Shown piece after piece: positions 1 to 12,904 of a stretch of 64,000 nucleotides of DNA; within the stretch, counting starts at the first letter, position 1; each line of letters begins with the position of its first letter. The notes under the pieces were generated by a model. The model saw only the letters and a list, made by a program, of their open reading frames with translations, made no database searches and was not told where the DNA came from. Position numbers and translations under genes: made by a program. Origin of the DNA: Cristatella mucedo (taxonomy: Eukaryota; Bryozoa; Phylactolaemata; Cristatellidae); assembly GCA_009760855.2 (NCBI GenBank), contig WPIO01000006.1, positions 7,198,501 through 7,262,500 of the forward strand, given 5' to 3'.

Positions 1-105
1 GTAATCAAGATGTATGCAGAAGCAAGACAATAGAAGAATTATAAAATGAGTGACAGAGTTTTGAATTCGATAGGCTACGCGATAGGTGACCTATGAGCAT
101 TAATT

Positions 106-385
106 TAATGTAATATATCTCCGTCTTTAACTTCAAAAAGCCACAAAGACTATGTGGGTGTTACGCAGGAGAGTTTTGTATAGTATACTCGCAGCCTCAG
201 CGGCTTTCGGCACGCATTCGGTAGCCAACAGACTTCGTCTCACGCAACAAAGAGAAAGCGGGAAGCATTGCAGAATCAGGAGAGCAGTTGAGGTAGTGCG
301 TAGAATGAAAGTAGCAGCTCAGGACGGCTGGAAAGGATGAGCCATAGTCGGCAGCATGATAGTAGATGTCGCAGAAAACGTATCT
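106..385 (-). mobile_element. LINE-B 3' fragment, reverse strand
   Basis: Read on the minus strand, this stretch matches the 3' end of the LINE-B copies at 954-1528 and 30908-32523, including the terminal ACATT-type repeat (here near 106-115) and the conserved run before it. Similarity fades after about 345 and ends near 385. It is a short non-coding remnant. With the direct copy ending at 1528 it forms widely spaced inverted arms. Confidence 0.75.
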
Positions 386-904
386 GCGGTTTAGGGTTTT
401 TTCAATTAAATATTAGCGTAATTAACTATCACTAGTCTTTAAGGAGCGCGAATTAGATGCCGCATGGTCTAGATGGACTGAACATTTCTGAAGCTGCTGC
501 CTTAGCGAGCAGAGGTGAAATTTGGCTGCTGAAACTTTTATGACAGAGATCCTGTCTGCCGATACCCTGTTCTGCCACTATCCTAGCCTATATTAAAGAT
601 AAAGATGCGTCGTAAAGTGCATCGGACACTTGTATGCGTTTATGGTAGAAACAACCTTGGGATTGGCTTTGTTACATTTAAATGTGGGCTGCAAAAGCTT
701 CATATTGACCTCCGCCTCCGCCACCAGATAATCACACTTTTTCTTTAGCCGACGCCTTTGGTCAAGCTCATGTTGGCGGTTACTAGCAGCTGCAGTGATG
801 AACCAATGAATTCTTTGGTGTAGGCTGACGAATCATTAAATTGTGAGCATAACACCTTGACCTTGGGTTTGCCAGCTGGACTTAGGAAGGATTGTTCCAT
901 TGTC
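386..904. other. No recognisable feature
   Basis: No open frame with a recognisable product, no RNA gene and no clear repeat was seen. A short CCTCCGCC-like patch lies near 710-722. Confidence 0.5.
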
Positions 905-950
905 TAATAATATTAATGCACTTGATAAAGCACCCTCAGAGAACTCAGAA
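905..950 (-). mobile_element. LINE-A 3' tail fragment, reverse strand
   Basis: Starts with the ATT-type microsatellite followed by the reverse complement of the LINE-A terminal box (CACTTGATAAAGCACCCTCAGAG-like, split by small changes). Only about 45 bp remain before LINE-B sequence begins. Confidence 0.6.
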
Positions 951-953
951 CTT

Positions 954-1528
954 AAGTCTTCAAGTCCCAGCGGTTTGAGCGCGTGTCACCTTTGCTGAAA
1001 GAGCTATGATGGTTGCCGGTTGAGCAACGGATACAGAGCAAAGTTCTTACGCTGACCCACAAGGCCCGCCACGGCTTGGCTCCTTCGTACCTAGCTGAAA
1101 TGCTGCATCAGTTTCAGCCTGTTCGCGCCCTCAGATCCTGTGTGGACAATAAATTATCTGTCCCGTTCCTCCGCTTAAAGACAGTTGGCGGCAGAAGCTT
1201 TAGCTCTGCAGGTCCCAGACTGTGGAACTCGCTTCTAAATTTTTTACGCAACGACATCTGCTCTCCAACTGTCGACTATGGCACATCTTTTTCAGCGGTC
1301 CTGAACTGCTACTTCTATGCTACTCACTACCTCAACTGCTCTCCTGACTCTGCTATGCTTCCCACTTTCTCTTTGTTGCGTGAGACGAAGTCTGTTGGCT
1401 ACCGAATGCGTACCGAAAGCCGCTTGGGCTGTGAGTGCGCTATACAAAACTCTCCTGCGTAACACCCACATGGTCTTTATGACTTTGTGGAGTTACTGAC
1501 GGAGATACATTACATTAAGCAACTACCG
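954..1528 (+). mobile_element. LINE-B 3' part with ORF remnant
   Basis: 5'-truncated copy of LINE-B, colinear with 31966-32520. It keeps the last part of the reverse transcriptase ORF (remnant open frame 1013-1462, with LAPSYLAE and GPRLWNSLL-type blocks), a short 3' UTR, and the terminal ACATTACATT. The catalytic reverse transcriptase motifs are not in this piece, so it is dead. LINE-A sequence starts immediately after it. Confidence 0.85.
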
Positions 1529-2870
1529 CCCAGTCTTCCTTCTACAATTCCTATCAAAGACTCTGGAACGGGTCGTGGCAGACCAGCTAAACTCATATAT
1601 CGAAACCTCACACCTTGCTAGTAAGTTCCAGTTTGGCTTTAGAGCTAATCACTCCACAGAGTCAGCATTGCTTAGGGTATACAACGACCTACTTAAGAAT
1701 GCAGACATGGGTGGAGTGTCTCTGCTTGTTTTACTCGATCTTTCGGCAGCTTTTGACACCATCGATCACAAAGTTCTTCTAGAGCGCCTCTCATCTCGCC
1801 TGGGCATCACTGGCACAGCTCTGCAGTGGTTCAGGTCCTATCTCAGTGGGAGACTCCAGAGTATTGACGTGAATGGACAAAGATCATCTGAGGTACCTCT
1901 GAAATATGGGGTACCTCAGGGCTCCGTGCTAGGTCTGGTTCTTTTCACGGTTTATACTCTGCCTCTTGCTGATGTGATTGCCAAGCACAATCTGGGCTTT
2001 CACTTCTATGCGGATGACACTCGGTTGTACCTTTGCTTTGATCCCTCCCAGTCTTCGAGCACCTCAAATTCTCTAAACTCACTAGCTGCATGCATTGATG
2101 ACATCCGCACATGGATGGCAGCAAATTTTCTAAAACTTAACGATGATAAAACTAACTTACTAGTTATGGGCAAACCCAGTGGGATCCAGAGATTGGAAAG
2201 GCTGACTCTCAAAATTGGCTCTGCCAGCATATCTCCAGTTAAATCAGCTCGAAATCTAGGTGTCATATTCCAAAGCGACCTCTCGTTAGACGACCATATC
2301 AGCTCCACAGTCAAATCTGCCTATTTTCAGCTTCATAACATTGCTAAAATTTGGGCTATTTTAGATACGAGTACCACATCTAAGTTGGTCCATGCATTAG
2401 TGACATCCCGTCTCGACTTCTCCAACTCACTGCTTACTGGCCTACCAGTATGTGCGATCAGGCTATCGCAGCTGGTAAAAAACTCCGCAGCTAGGCTTGT
2501 CTGTCGTGAGCGTCGCAGTTGCCACATTACTCCACTTCTCGCCGACTTGCACTGGCTACCAGTCAAGCAACGGGTTGACTTCAAGGTTTTGTCGCTCACT
2601 TTTAGGTCACTTCATTCATTGGCTCCAGCCTATCTGTCAGATATACTCCCCTATCAGGCCAAGCATCGTACCACCAGCTTTTCGGAATCCAACAGCCTAC
2701 TAATACCTCGTACAAACCTCAAATCCTTTGGAGACCGTGCATTTAGTTCGTATGCTCCCAAAGCCTGGAACTCTCTCCCGACCTGCGTCAGAACATCCCC
2801 TGACCTGACCACATTTAAAAAGAACTTATAACACACCTATTTAGGACAGCATTGAGTGGTTCCCTGTGAT
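1529..2870 (+). mobile_element. LINE-A non-LTR retrotransposon, truncated at both ends
   Basis: A 5'-truncated copy of an L2/CR1-like non-LTR retrotransposon that starts at the NYRPV-type block preceding the palm domain. The 3' UTR present in the copy at 28148-28992 is lost after about 2870. No endonuclease domain is present. The family label comes from the reverse transcriptase motif spellings and the (ATT)n 3' ends of sibling copies. Confidence 0.9.
1575..2831 (+). pseudogene. LINE-A reverse transcriptase ORF, N-terminally truncated
   Basis: This 418-residue open frame encodes the palm, thumb and C-terminal region of a non-LTR reverse transcriptase. Visible motifs in order are FGFRANHSTESALL, LLDLSAAFDTIDH (motif A, catalytic Asp), GVPQGSVLG (motif B) and FYADDT (motif C, the two catalytic Asp). 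A C-terminal block with HWLPVKQR, APKAWNSLP and SPDLTTFK is typical of L2/CR1-type elements. The frame stops at TAA (2829-2831). The copy at 28148-28992 reads AAA there and continues about 36 residues, so this stop is premature by one substitution. The 5' half with the endonuclease is missing, so the copy cannot move by itself, although the remaining frame is unusually long and clean. Confidence 0.9.
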
Positions 2871-3157
2871 TTGTTGGTTTTCTGAACTGACGCGCCAATG
2901 CTGGGCAAGTCTTTTTTCGTTTGACAGACAATAACGAACCGTATCTCGTGCACATTTCCTTTGTTTTAAAAGACAATTAGGGCTTTCAAACCAGTTGCGT
3001 TTGCTGCATATACTTCCATATTGGAATTCATATTTGGTCTCCAAGATGGAAGGAATAAATCAGTGTTGTGATGCAATTCAGTATCTTTTTCATACCGACT
3101 GAATTTGAGTCATTTTGTAGAATATTTCTCATGCAATTCAATGAAGAACGGAGAAGA
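2871..3157. other. No recognisable feature
   Basis: Sequence diverges from LINE-A here and shows no gene or repeat that I recognise. Confidence 0.4.
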
Positions 3158-3305
3158 CGCTGGTTGGGCCCAGTGGCTAAGCTGCTCGCCCGGGGACCAC
3201 ACGCTTAGCCGAAGTCGTGGGCTCGAGCCCCGTGGCATATGTGAAATGCCTGAATAGAGATTAATTTCTCTCAGAGCGCCATATAAATTAATTATATTCA
3301 TTTTT
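3158..3305 (+). mobile_element. SINE-1 (tRNA-derived, LINE-A tail)
   Basis: The head is tRNA-like: an A-box-like CAGTGGCTAAGCTGCTC followed by a B-box-like GTGGGCTCGAGCCCC. The tail (GCCTGAATAGAGATTAATTTCTCTCAGAGCGCC) matches the LINE-A 3' terminus. This is one of six SINE-1 copies in the window. Confidence 0.8.
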
Positions 3306-3705
3306 TATTTAAGACAGATTTGATCCCGAAAACAGCTAACAAGTAAGTCGATTTTCATTTAGAAGTTTGATTCGCAGTGTGTGCATGGTGCTCTATGGAT
3401 TAAGGTAGTTAGCGAGCTTATACGAGTAAATTCATAGGAAGGACTCGATGGGTCAAGGCCCTAAATTGAAGCAGCCGCTGCAGATACTTTTAGTCCACAA
3501 TTTTGCATTGTAGCAAGGTAAATGATGTGAGACTCTTAACACTAGCTTGCGACACATCCTGTCAATGATGACTCGGTCGCTGTATTTATTGCTTCAGCTT
3601 ATAAGTGACTTGGAGGACTACACGAGCTGGTATGTTACATAATAAGGACGTATGGAAGGTTTTATTCATCTTGGCTGTATTCACTGAGTGCCCCTAAGAC
3701 TTTTG

Positions 3706-3922
3706 TTGCTGTCACTCACTTTTAGGTCTTCCATTCTCTTGCTGCAACCTACCTATCCGTCAGAGTTACTTCCCAACCAGGCATCACACCGGGAGCGACT
3801 TCTTCTGACTCAAGTCGTTTAGTTGTACTTCGAACCAACATGGAATCCTCTTTTGAGATCGTGCCTATAGTTTATAAGCTCCTAAAACTCGTTCCATCTC
3901 GTGTCACGCTTGAATAACCCGG
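3706..3922 (+). mobile_element. Degenerate LINE-A ORF 3' fragment
   Basis: Similar to the C-terminal part of the LINE-A reverse transcriptase ORF (CACTTTTAGGTC and the later GAGATCGTGCCT blocks) with many substitutions and indels. It has no intact frame and is older than the copies at 1529 and 28148. Confidence 0.65.
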
Positions 3923-6798
3923 ACGATGACGGCACAAGCTGTTCTGCTGGTTGTTGCAATCGTTCGGGAAAGCTTATTTGTATTGGTTGTATGTACTTTT
4001 ATTTTGACCAGGTTAGATTCATCGACGCGTAAGAGCAGATCGTGTTGAGGTTCTAGAAACATCGAAGGCTTGCGTTACGTTGCGTTGCTGCAGCCCTACT
4101 ACTGTATATGAGAGCAGCCCTCTTACTGTAAGCTACATATAGAAAGTGTGCCAGGTACGTTAGCATGTTTGCACGAATTAATTCGTTCTCGACCAGTCCA
4201 TGTACACACCAGCAATTTGGTATTCGGCAATTTAGGCATTAGGTCCTACAGCTACGAGTTACGGCGACTTACTCAACAGATACGGTTCGTGGAGATTGAG
4301 CTAGTAGCAAAGGTAGCACAGCCGATGCATTAGAAAGTACGACTCGCCACCATGCACGTACGTTGGTACCTCCTCATCAAATCTCGAAGATGGCCACCGG
4401 TCTAGTAGTACTCATGGTCTCTTATGAAGCTACTTCCATGCTACCCTGGTGAGTTGGGCTATGTGCCACGTGTGACCTCCATGCATAATTTGGTGCAGCT
4501 TTTGTTAAGTGCTGTTTGTTTGTTTGCTTGCCCTCACAGATCCCCCATCATCACTGGAGCTTCCTTTATGCCGACATAAGGAGTGTGTTCGACAGAGCTT
4601 TCGTGTGTTTGCGTCTGCATCAGCTTACATATGACAAGTGCGTTTTGTCTTTTCAAGGAAATGGTAGCTTCAATCTGCTTTTTTATTACCTATTACAAAC
4701 ATTTCCACAGTGCACCATCTGCTGACCTAGGTTATTAAATTGGTTATTAGTTTCCCATCTACCGGCCACGCCCTGCCTGCTAGCTTTGAGCCTCGTAGCA
4801 GCAGCAGGCACAACAAACGTCAATGAGCCCATTATCAGGTATTCCGATAATTAATGTTCGCGAGCCTTTGTACAATGAAGTCCAAAGGTTTGAATTGTGG
4901 TGCTGTTGGGGGTTGTTGACTGTTGGTTGACATTGACCCACTAACTCATAGACAATAACGTATGCTGTATTTAGCCCCCTATTTGTGTAGATGGAGCAAA
5001 GTGTCGTCGAAATTGAAAAGTAATGAAGCAGATTTGTTGATGACATTGGCCAGAGGAAGAGTATAGATAGTGAAAAGAAAGCACTGCCTAAGACCAAATC
5101 CATACTTGTGGGTCTCCTCGGATACCCGTCGGTCATTTATGTACATCTACACTCTGGCATCTCTCGATGACAATGGACGCACACACCTCGAACTGAAATG
5201 GCACGACCCTAAACGCACGGCCTTCAAAAATGTAGGCTAGTTAGAAACAAATAATGCTAAGCTGCCCGAGCGGGCGGTGCTGGCCATGCCAGCTAAGCCC
5301 GACGTCTAGGCATCCAAACGGAAAAGCTAGAGAAGGAAATGAGAGCCACACCTAACGTTAGAATGACAGGGTAGAAATGAAATCGTAGCCCTACTTGAAG
5401 AAAAGAGCCATGGCAGATCGGCAAGAAAAGATGGAATAAATCCAAGAAGACGTTTAGAATAGACATGCCAATGCTGCTAGACTTTCAAGCTATCCACAAT
5501 CGTCTTGTATAGGTGTACATGTAGGAAGACCGGCAAGGCTAAGGCAAGGAAAATGGGTAAATTAATGGCTACCAGATTGAGCAGCATCATTTAAATTTCG
5601 GGCATGAGAGCCATTTCAGCTATCACCTCACTTATGAAATAAGCAATCAAGGATTGCCTAATGCAGGACTCGAGCCGACAACTCGAGAAATTAATGTCGA
5701 ATAAAAACCCCAAATATCATTAGCAGGATGCTGAAGAGATGCTGGCTAAATACCAATTGTATGTGGGAGACTTTCCAGTGACCGTAGACCCTAATTTTTT
5801 GTGTAGAAAAGGCTAAAATCAGGTTGACAGCAGCTCGGTTTTGTTGAACTCATTTTAAACTTCAGACTTTAACTTCTGCAGTGGTATTTTTCTGCTTTAG
5901 ATGGACAGGCAATACCTACCTGTATTGATTCTATGGGTTCACAAACGCATGCATGGGGCTTCGTTGGTGCATGTGTTTGCATGTACCTAACAGTTTGAGT
6001 GTTCGTGCCTGAAGATGTGGGTGTGGTTCACCCGTGCGTGCGGGCGTGTGTATGCGCGCGTGTGTATATGTGTGTGTATCTGTTCGCCCGTGTGTGCACC
6101 AAGCTTACCTGTGTGTCTGTGTCTGCGGGTGCGAAGCACGCACGACTTCAGTGCTAAATAATCTCAATTAGGCTTAGCTGGTAAAGCTATTGACAAGGGA
6201 TGATGGAGTGCTGGCCTGACTCTCGACAAAGTGATTGGTAAGCACACTGGGGTGCACAATGTTAATTGACTGCTTTGAGGCACCTGAGACGTACAGAGGT
6301 GAAGATTATGTAGGCCGAGGTTAGCCACACGGTTGGCACATGACAGCACTGGCAAATCTCTGTAGCAACGACGGATCGGGTCAACACTGAAAATGCAATG
6401 CTTATAAACTGGACCTTTACAAACTCGGGCTCTCGCATAGGTAATGAAGACTCGAGGAGAAACTGTCAGCAGCCCATACATGGGCCGTGGGCTATAGTCG
6501 CATGGCATTCGGTAGCTGCTTTTGTTGTAATCGCCGCCGGGGGGGGGATGGGGCCTCATCCGAAAGAGGTCCTGGCCGGTGGTCAAACTATGGTTGCACT
6601 GTAGACAAAAGCCACTGGGTGCCATTTGAGAGGCTGCTGCCGGCCTTTACCTTTAGTGCACGAGCAGTCCCTAAGCACTTCCCGTGGTCAGCGACAGGTG
6701 CTGAAGATATATTACCTGTCTACCGTCCCCACTGCTGCTCGACCTATCAGTCCGGGCCAAGCCTGAGGCCGGCTGCCCATAGAGAAGCAGCTGACGAG
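3923..6798. other. Long stretch without recognisable genes
   Basis: Nothing here could be tied to a known family. There is a GT-rich low-complexity patch at about 6005-6125. The longer open frames, for instance 4780-5136 and 6164-6625 on the minus strand, lack recognisable domains, start context or splice support. Confidence 0.45.
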
Positions 6799-6923
6799 CC
6801 CTGCCCAGCCCAGCCCTGCCCAGCCCAGCCCAGCCCAGCCCAGCCCAGCCCAGCCCAGCCCAGCCCAGCCCAGCCCAGCCCAGCCCAGCCCAGCCCAACC
6901 CAGCCCAGCCCAGCCCAGCCCAG
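6799..6923. repeat. (CAGCC)n pentanucleotide array
   Basis: About 24 near-perfect tandem copies of the 5-mer CAGCC, with two early CTGCC variants and one CAACC variant. Long open frames across it are a by-product of the period. Confidence 0.97.
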
Positions 6924-7094
6924 ACGCTGTGACCTCGACCCTAGCCGGCTGCTGGCACTTGGATTGGTCGTTTTGACTAACCCAGCACCTGCAAGTGCAG
7001 CTGTACTGGATCGGTTGTTAACTATGAGCAGGCAGCTGCACGTGTTTGCAATTCACGTGAGCTCCGATACGTTCAGGCACCTTCTCACCTACAA

Positions 7095-7934
<840 letters not shown>

Positions 7935-8261
7935 CCTCTGCTCATGCACTCCGAGGAAGATCTTTTTGTGAAAACTCTGGGCGGTGCAGGAACTTTCTTT
8001 CAAAAGCTTGACTGCTGCAAGCACTAGGTTTTGACGAACGTCTAGGACGATTGAGCTCGGTATCGGCTCGTGTGTGGGCGTGTGTAAGCAGAATAGCTGA
8101 CAACACGCAGCAGAAGCTCACAATAAATATATAATTGAGCACTTTCATTGTCGAAAGTATAAATATATATGCCCTCACCAAAAATAGGCACTTGCCCTGC
8201 AAGTTATACCGGGTATGTACGTGACAGCCTCTGTATCCCTACCTGTCATTGTATATACCTT

Positions 8262-8728
8262 CCGTCGCTCCTCACTTTAAGGTCCATTCATTCTCTGGCT
8301 CCATCCTACCTATCAGAACTACTCCCCCACAGGGCTAGGTACCAGATTTTTTGAATCAAATAGCTTGGCTATATCTCCTAAAAAACCCCAAACTCTTTGG
8401 AGACCGTGCCTTTCGCTCGCTTGCTTCAAAGCCTGGAACTCATTGCCGGCTAATATCACGACATCTCTTGCCTGGACGACATTTCAAGAGAAGCTGCAAA
8501 CGCCCGTCATAGTACTTAGCTGGTGTTTGAGAATCATTCTACGTGTGCATGCTACCGCTAATCATATTTAACGCGCCGACACAGTGGGCATGTGATCTCT
8601 AACCGTGTTTTGCTAACTGACATTGAGTATCGATCGTGCTTCTGTTACCGTATATGTAAAGCACCTCGAAAGAGATTCAATTCTCTGAGTGCTATGCAAA
8701 TGAATAATAATTGCTATTATTATTAAAT
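8262..8728 (+). mobile_element. LINE-A 3' end copy
   Basis: Holds the C-terminal ORF section in broken frames (TTTGGAGACCGTGCC, AAAGCCTGGAACTC), the 3' UTR, the terminal AAAGAGATTCAATTCTCTGAG box and an (ATT)n end. This is a 5'-truncated dead copy. Confidence 0.88.
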
Positions 8729-9041
8729 AAAGGCTAATGAAGCGCTTTGCTGACGAGTTTTCTTTAGCTCAGCGCATGCCTACGCTACTTTCTTAACGTA
8801 CGGCAACGTACACATGTTCGTAACGCGTGCTATCGTCGGCGTGCATACGGTAGCTCAGTGCATACGCTAGCTGACGGACACGTTTCGGCCGAGAGCAGCA
8901 ATTAGCGCAGCAGAGCAGGGACGATAGCTTCAGAGGGAAGAGGCATGGAATGGGGGGCCGTCGGATGGCGGTGCAGGATACACCAACTGAGGCTGTAGGA
9001 GAGATGATGCCATTTAGACTGAAAAATACGCCCATTTAGTT

Positions 9042-9420
9042 ATTAATAATAACAATGCACTTGATAAAGCGCCCACAGAGAACTCCATCTCTTTCCAGGC
9101 GCTTTACATCTGCTGCAAAGGGAAATGCAATTGAATGCTGAGTAATATCATGCTTGATAAACAAAGAAAATGAATAATATGGTTAGGGGTGACATGCACA
9201 GGGTCAGCATGCAAATGTGGTTAGTGGCAGCACGCCCAGTGTCAGCACGTGTAAGCACACGAAGGACGAATCACAGGGACCCACTAAATGCTGTCCTAAA
9301 TAGGTGTGCTTTCAAGTTCTTTTTAAATGTGGTCAGGTCAGGTCAGGTCAGGGCATGTTCTGACGCAGGTCGCGAGGGAGTTCCTCGTTCAGCTGCGAAC
9401 GCATAAGGAAGCCGTGGCGG
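9042..9420 (-). mobile_element. LINE-A 3' end copy, reverse strand
   Basis: Begins with the (ATT)n/CACTTGATAAAGCGCCC terminal box on the minus strand, followed by the complete 3' UTR and the end of the ORF. A local GGTCA expansion (four copies, 9335-9355) lies where sibling copies have one or two. Confidence 0.88.
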
Positions 9421-9639
9421 CGGACCTTGCCGGTCAAAGCGAGACGTTTCCTTTGATGACGACGAGCGTAGCTCTCTCTCCAAAAACGCCGATCGGGTCG
9501 AGTTCATATTTGCACATGCGGCAATTGCCTTTTTTTTTAAAGGAGATAGGAAATGGCACTCCGAGATATACCTCCCGATTAATCTAACTGAACCTTCGAC
9601 GGATTGCCTTAATCGCCGGCTGCCTTAATATGCAATTGT

Positions 9640-10960
9640 CATTCGGCGAGCTAGCGACGCTCCATAACAGGAGGAGCTCTCGGGCAGATGGCGTCGATGA
9701 CTCTGCTGCTCATTTCGTCCTCCGCGCTTTGCTATAGAGAAGAAAGAGTGCCCTCTACGGCGCCCACTGCTACTCGCTTGTCCCGTCTTGCCGTACTCTC
9801 GGCCCGAGAAGTAGAACCGCGCTCAGCTGCCGGGCCTTCGTTCAGTCTTCCGGGAGTCTTTGCGACGCGCGACGCGCCAAAGACTGTGGCCCTGGCTGAA
9901 GCAAGCAAGACTCGCCGCGCGAGCGCGGCTTAAGAAAACACGACGACTGGATGGAGCCGGGGTTGAAGTAAAGACCGCTGCTTAAAACGTTGGCGCGCTG
10001 ATTAATGCGCTTACATGCAGCAACCGCAAAGGTCCACCCTTTTCTGCACGTGTATCCGCATCGATCAGGCAGCTGGGAGGCGGCTTTGCGGCCGCGGCGG
10101 CAGCCGCGAACGGCCCGTGGCGGCCAGGAGGAGCCCGCCGCCGCCGCCGCGGCAGCCGCACTCATAGCGGACCGCCAGCAGGCGAGCTGGGAGGTGGTCT
10201 GCACTTGATAGGGAGAAAGATAGAGGTCTGGCCAACCGCAGGAACGACCCTGGCCTCTCGTGGCGTCACGCTTTCTCGGTCGCGGCTTCAAGCTCACTTG
10301 CTGCAGCGGAAACCACCGAGCTCCGGACAGCCCGACCGACCGCGGACCCCGGTGCAGCGGCGGCAAGTGCTGCACGCGCCGCCGCCGCCGCCGCACGCGC
10401 CGGCCGTTCGCGCTCGACGGCGCCGCCCGCCCGCAGCTGCCGTCGACGCTGCCGCTCGGCTGCGGCCGCCGCGCGCGCCGGAGCATGGCTTACCTGTGGC
10501 CTGCGCAGGGACACTCGGAAGCCGCCGCCGCCGCCGCTGAGCGCGGGCTTCCTCAGCCTGGAGGTAAGCCGGCGCGCGCCGGCGCGCGCGCGAACCTGCC
10601 GAGGCGCGATCGTGCGGCGGCGGCGGCGGCGCTAACTGCTGCGGGCGACGAGCGCAGCCTCGAGAGGTTCGCGACCGAGGCCGATCACCCGGCCCGATCG
10701 CGCCGAAGCTGCCGCCGCTGCTCGCGCGACTCGCCGCGCTCGCGCCGGAGAGTGCCGCGCTCGCGCCGGAAAGCAGGTGGGGCGCGCGCCGCCCGACGTC
10801 TCGACGAACTCGCGTCGCCGTCGGAGCGGCGCTGCCTCTAGCGCTTTCAAATTGAATCGCTCTCCGCACTTTTTGGGTTGCCACGCTCGCTCCGAAGCCG
10901 GTGCGGCGCGCGACTGCGGCTGGCTGCACTGAGCGACCGTAGGACGACGAGCGCTTTTAG
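9640..10960. promoter_or_regulatory. CpG-rich block, probable promoter region
   Basis: GC content rises sharply with many CpG dinucleotides and GCC/GCG runs, unlike the AT-rich flanks. It surrounds a candidate first coding exon at 10485-10563. In animals such blocks commonly mark promoters and 5' exons. Overlapping long open frames on both strands come from the low stop-codon density of GC-rich DNA. Confidence 0.5.
10485..10563 (+). CDS. Candidate first coding exon of an unidentified gene
   Basis: The ATG at 10485 has a strong context (A at -3, G at +4). The frame reads MAYLWPAQGHSEA, a short alanine run, then ERGLPQPG, and ends in phase 1 at a consensus donor (GGAG|GTAAGC, GT at 10564-10565). 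I do not recognise the peptide. The donor is phase-compatible with the acceptor before RUNX exon 1 (CTCTTGCAG|TT at 35845/35846), so it could be a distal alternative start for RUNX about 25 kb upstream. That link is inference only. It could equally start another gene whose next exon I did not find. Confidence 0.35.
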
Positions 10961-11187
10961 AGCCGCCCTTCCCAAAAAAGGTCCCAACGGGCAAGCGCCG
11001 GACAAGAGTACGGATTTTTCCCATCGAACTTTCGGCCGATTCTTCAATCGGAACGTTAATGACGCAAAGATAATGCGAATAGACGCGCATCGGACGACGC
11101 CACTGCAGAGGCTAGGCTTGCCGTCGGCCGCCGGGTTTGAACTTGCAGCTCACGGTTTAAAATTTGCGGCACTAATCGCCAGAAAGT

Positions 11188-11268
11188 GCAAAGTGCCTAG
11201 AAAGAGATTGAGCTCCCTGAGGCCGCTATGTCAAATGTATAGTTATTATTATTATAATTATTGTTCTT
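11188..11268 (+). mobile_element. LINE-A 3' tail fragment
   Basis: Terminal box (GTGCCTAGAAAGAGATTGAG with CTCCCTGAGG) followed by (ATT)n. Only about 80 bp, strongly 5'-truncated. Confidence 0.8.
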
Positions 11269-12904
11269 GGCTATATTGTCGTTTACCAGAAAGGTGGCAG
11301 CATGTGTCGGCGTGCTGGCTTACCTTCATGTTGCCCTGCAAGGAAGCGCTTCGACAGGACGGCGCCGACGCAAGCTTGTGTGCGCCCTGTCGTAACTACG
11401 TACCTACGCTCGGCAGGCGCTGGCTCCTCGCCATCTGAGTCATCCAGTCATTTTAGCTGACCACCATCTGCCCTTTGCTGCCAGCTTTCTCTTTGTTGTA
11501 ACTTCCCACAGCTCTGAGTCACCTGAGACGATCCACTTAGTGTATACAGCAGCTCGATACTCGCACTTGTTGTCTTGTGCACCAAAAGCTGCTCAGGAGA
11601 ATACGCGGGAAAAGTCTGCTGTCAGTGCACAGCCAGCTTGGTCTTAGTGAATGCCGGGAAATGTATAGCTGCCATATTCATTCATCGATACACTCTGCGT
11701 TGTTGCTCTCGATTTACTGCTATCTAAATCTCAGTTGTAAGTTGTTTTAGCAGATTGACATGCCCAGTAAACGACTTCGATCAAAATGCTTTGGTATGAG
11801 ATCGTGACCGGAGTACTTTAGCTTACACGTATTTGTTATACTTAAAGGCGAAAAATGCTTGCAGATAGAGTCATTATATGTACTTGTTAAGTCATTTTCG
11901 ACAGACGTCTGCTGTCGTGCAGTTTGCATCAATTAGGTAGCTATACAATTACTTATTAGTATTCTAATTAGCAATGATAGCACTCATTCTCCTCATTGGG
12001 GAAATTACAATTATCTTTAAATAAGTAGCAACAGTTGCGGTGCATGATAATTGTAGTGTTCGAGGATGTGATAGCGGTAGAGATAGCGGTAGCGGTAGTA
12101 GTCACGATAGTGTGAGTAGAAAAGGCACCTGAGAACGAGCTATCTCAGCATCTCTTACTCGTTAAAGGTGTTGCCATATCACCATCTCGTCAGTTTCTCG
12201 CGAGATTTCGCGCTAGGTCAGTGGCAGAGTGCTGTCACTCGCCGCTACCGCCCAATAAACCTTGTGCACCCACCCAGCAGCCAAGCCATGCTGTGCGGCC
12301 TCGCGGCCTCGAGCGGCTAGAGCGTTACTAGCTTGTAGCGTTCTACTGGCAGCGCTTTGAGCGTCGCCAGTAGTCCGACAAAAAAGACGGAGCCATTTCG
12401 CCGAGCGAACTTGGCGGAACTCTGGCGGAATTCCATGCCCGCTGGCGTCTTTGTTGACGCCCGCTGGCTTCTTTCTCTGGCTCACGTCCTACAGCCCGTT
12501 ATGCCGTTAAAACGCCGCTCGCTCTGATTTCGTTAACAGACGACGGTTGGGAATGTAATCTGTCATCTACGGAATTCTACTGCTTTTTTCACTCGTATTG
12601 ACGCCCGCACGCGATACGTGCCTTAGCATTTTTGGGGGTAGCGTTTGTCACAGCTGCGCATTAATCAGTACGGTAATTTGTGCATGTAAGTCTGAGAATT
12701 CTCCATATCTCGTAAAATTAATTATGCATCAAGACAGCATATTCCTGTTGACGTAAGTCACATAGAGCGAAAGGGATTGTCGACTCCGGCACCGGAATCC
12801 CTGGAATTTTGTCACTTCAAGCAAGGAAATGAATAAGAAGATATTCAGCAAGCTTATAAACAATATTTTTCGAGATTGTGTGAGTGCGTACTAGAATTTC
12901 GGTC
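11269..12904. other. No recognisable gene
   Basis: Nothing identifiable except a short AGCGGTAG-type tandem patch at about 12070-12105. Small open frames lack support. Confidence 0.45.

Noticed and set aside
9842-10929. Overlapping long frames on both strands of the CpG block
   Set aside because: No recognisable domain, and arginine/alanine content follows base composition. Only the short exon with a strong start and donor was kept.
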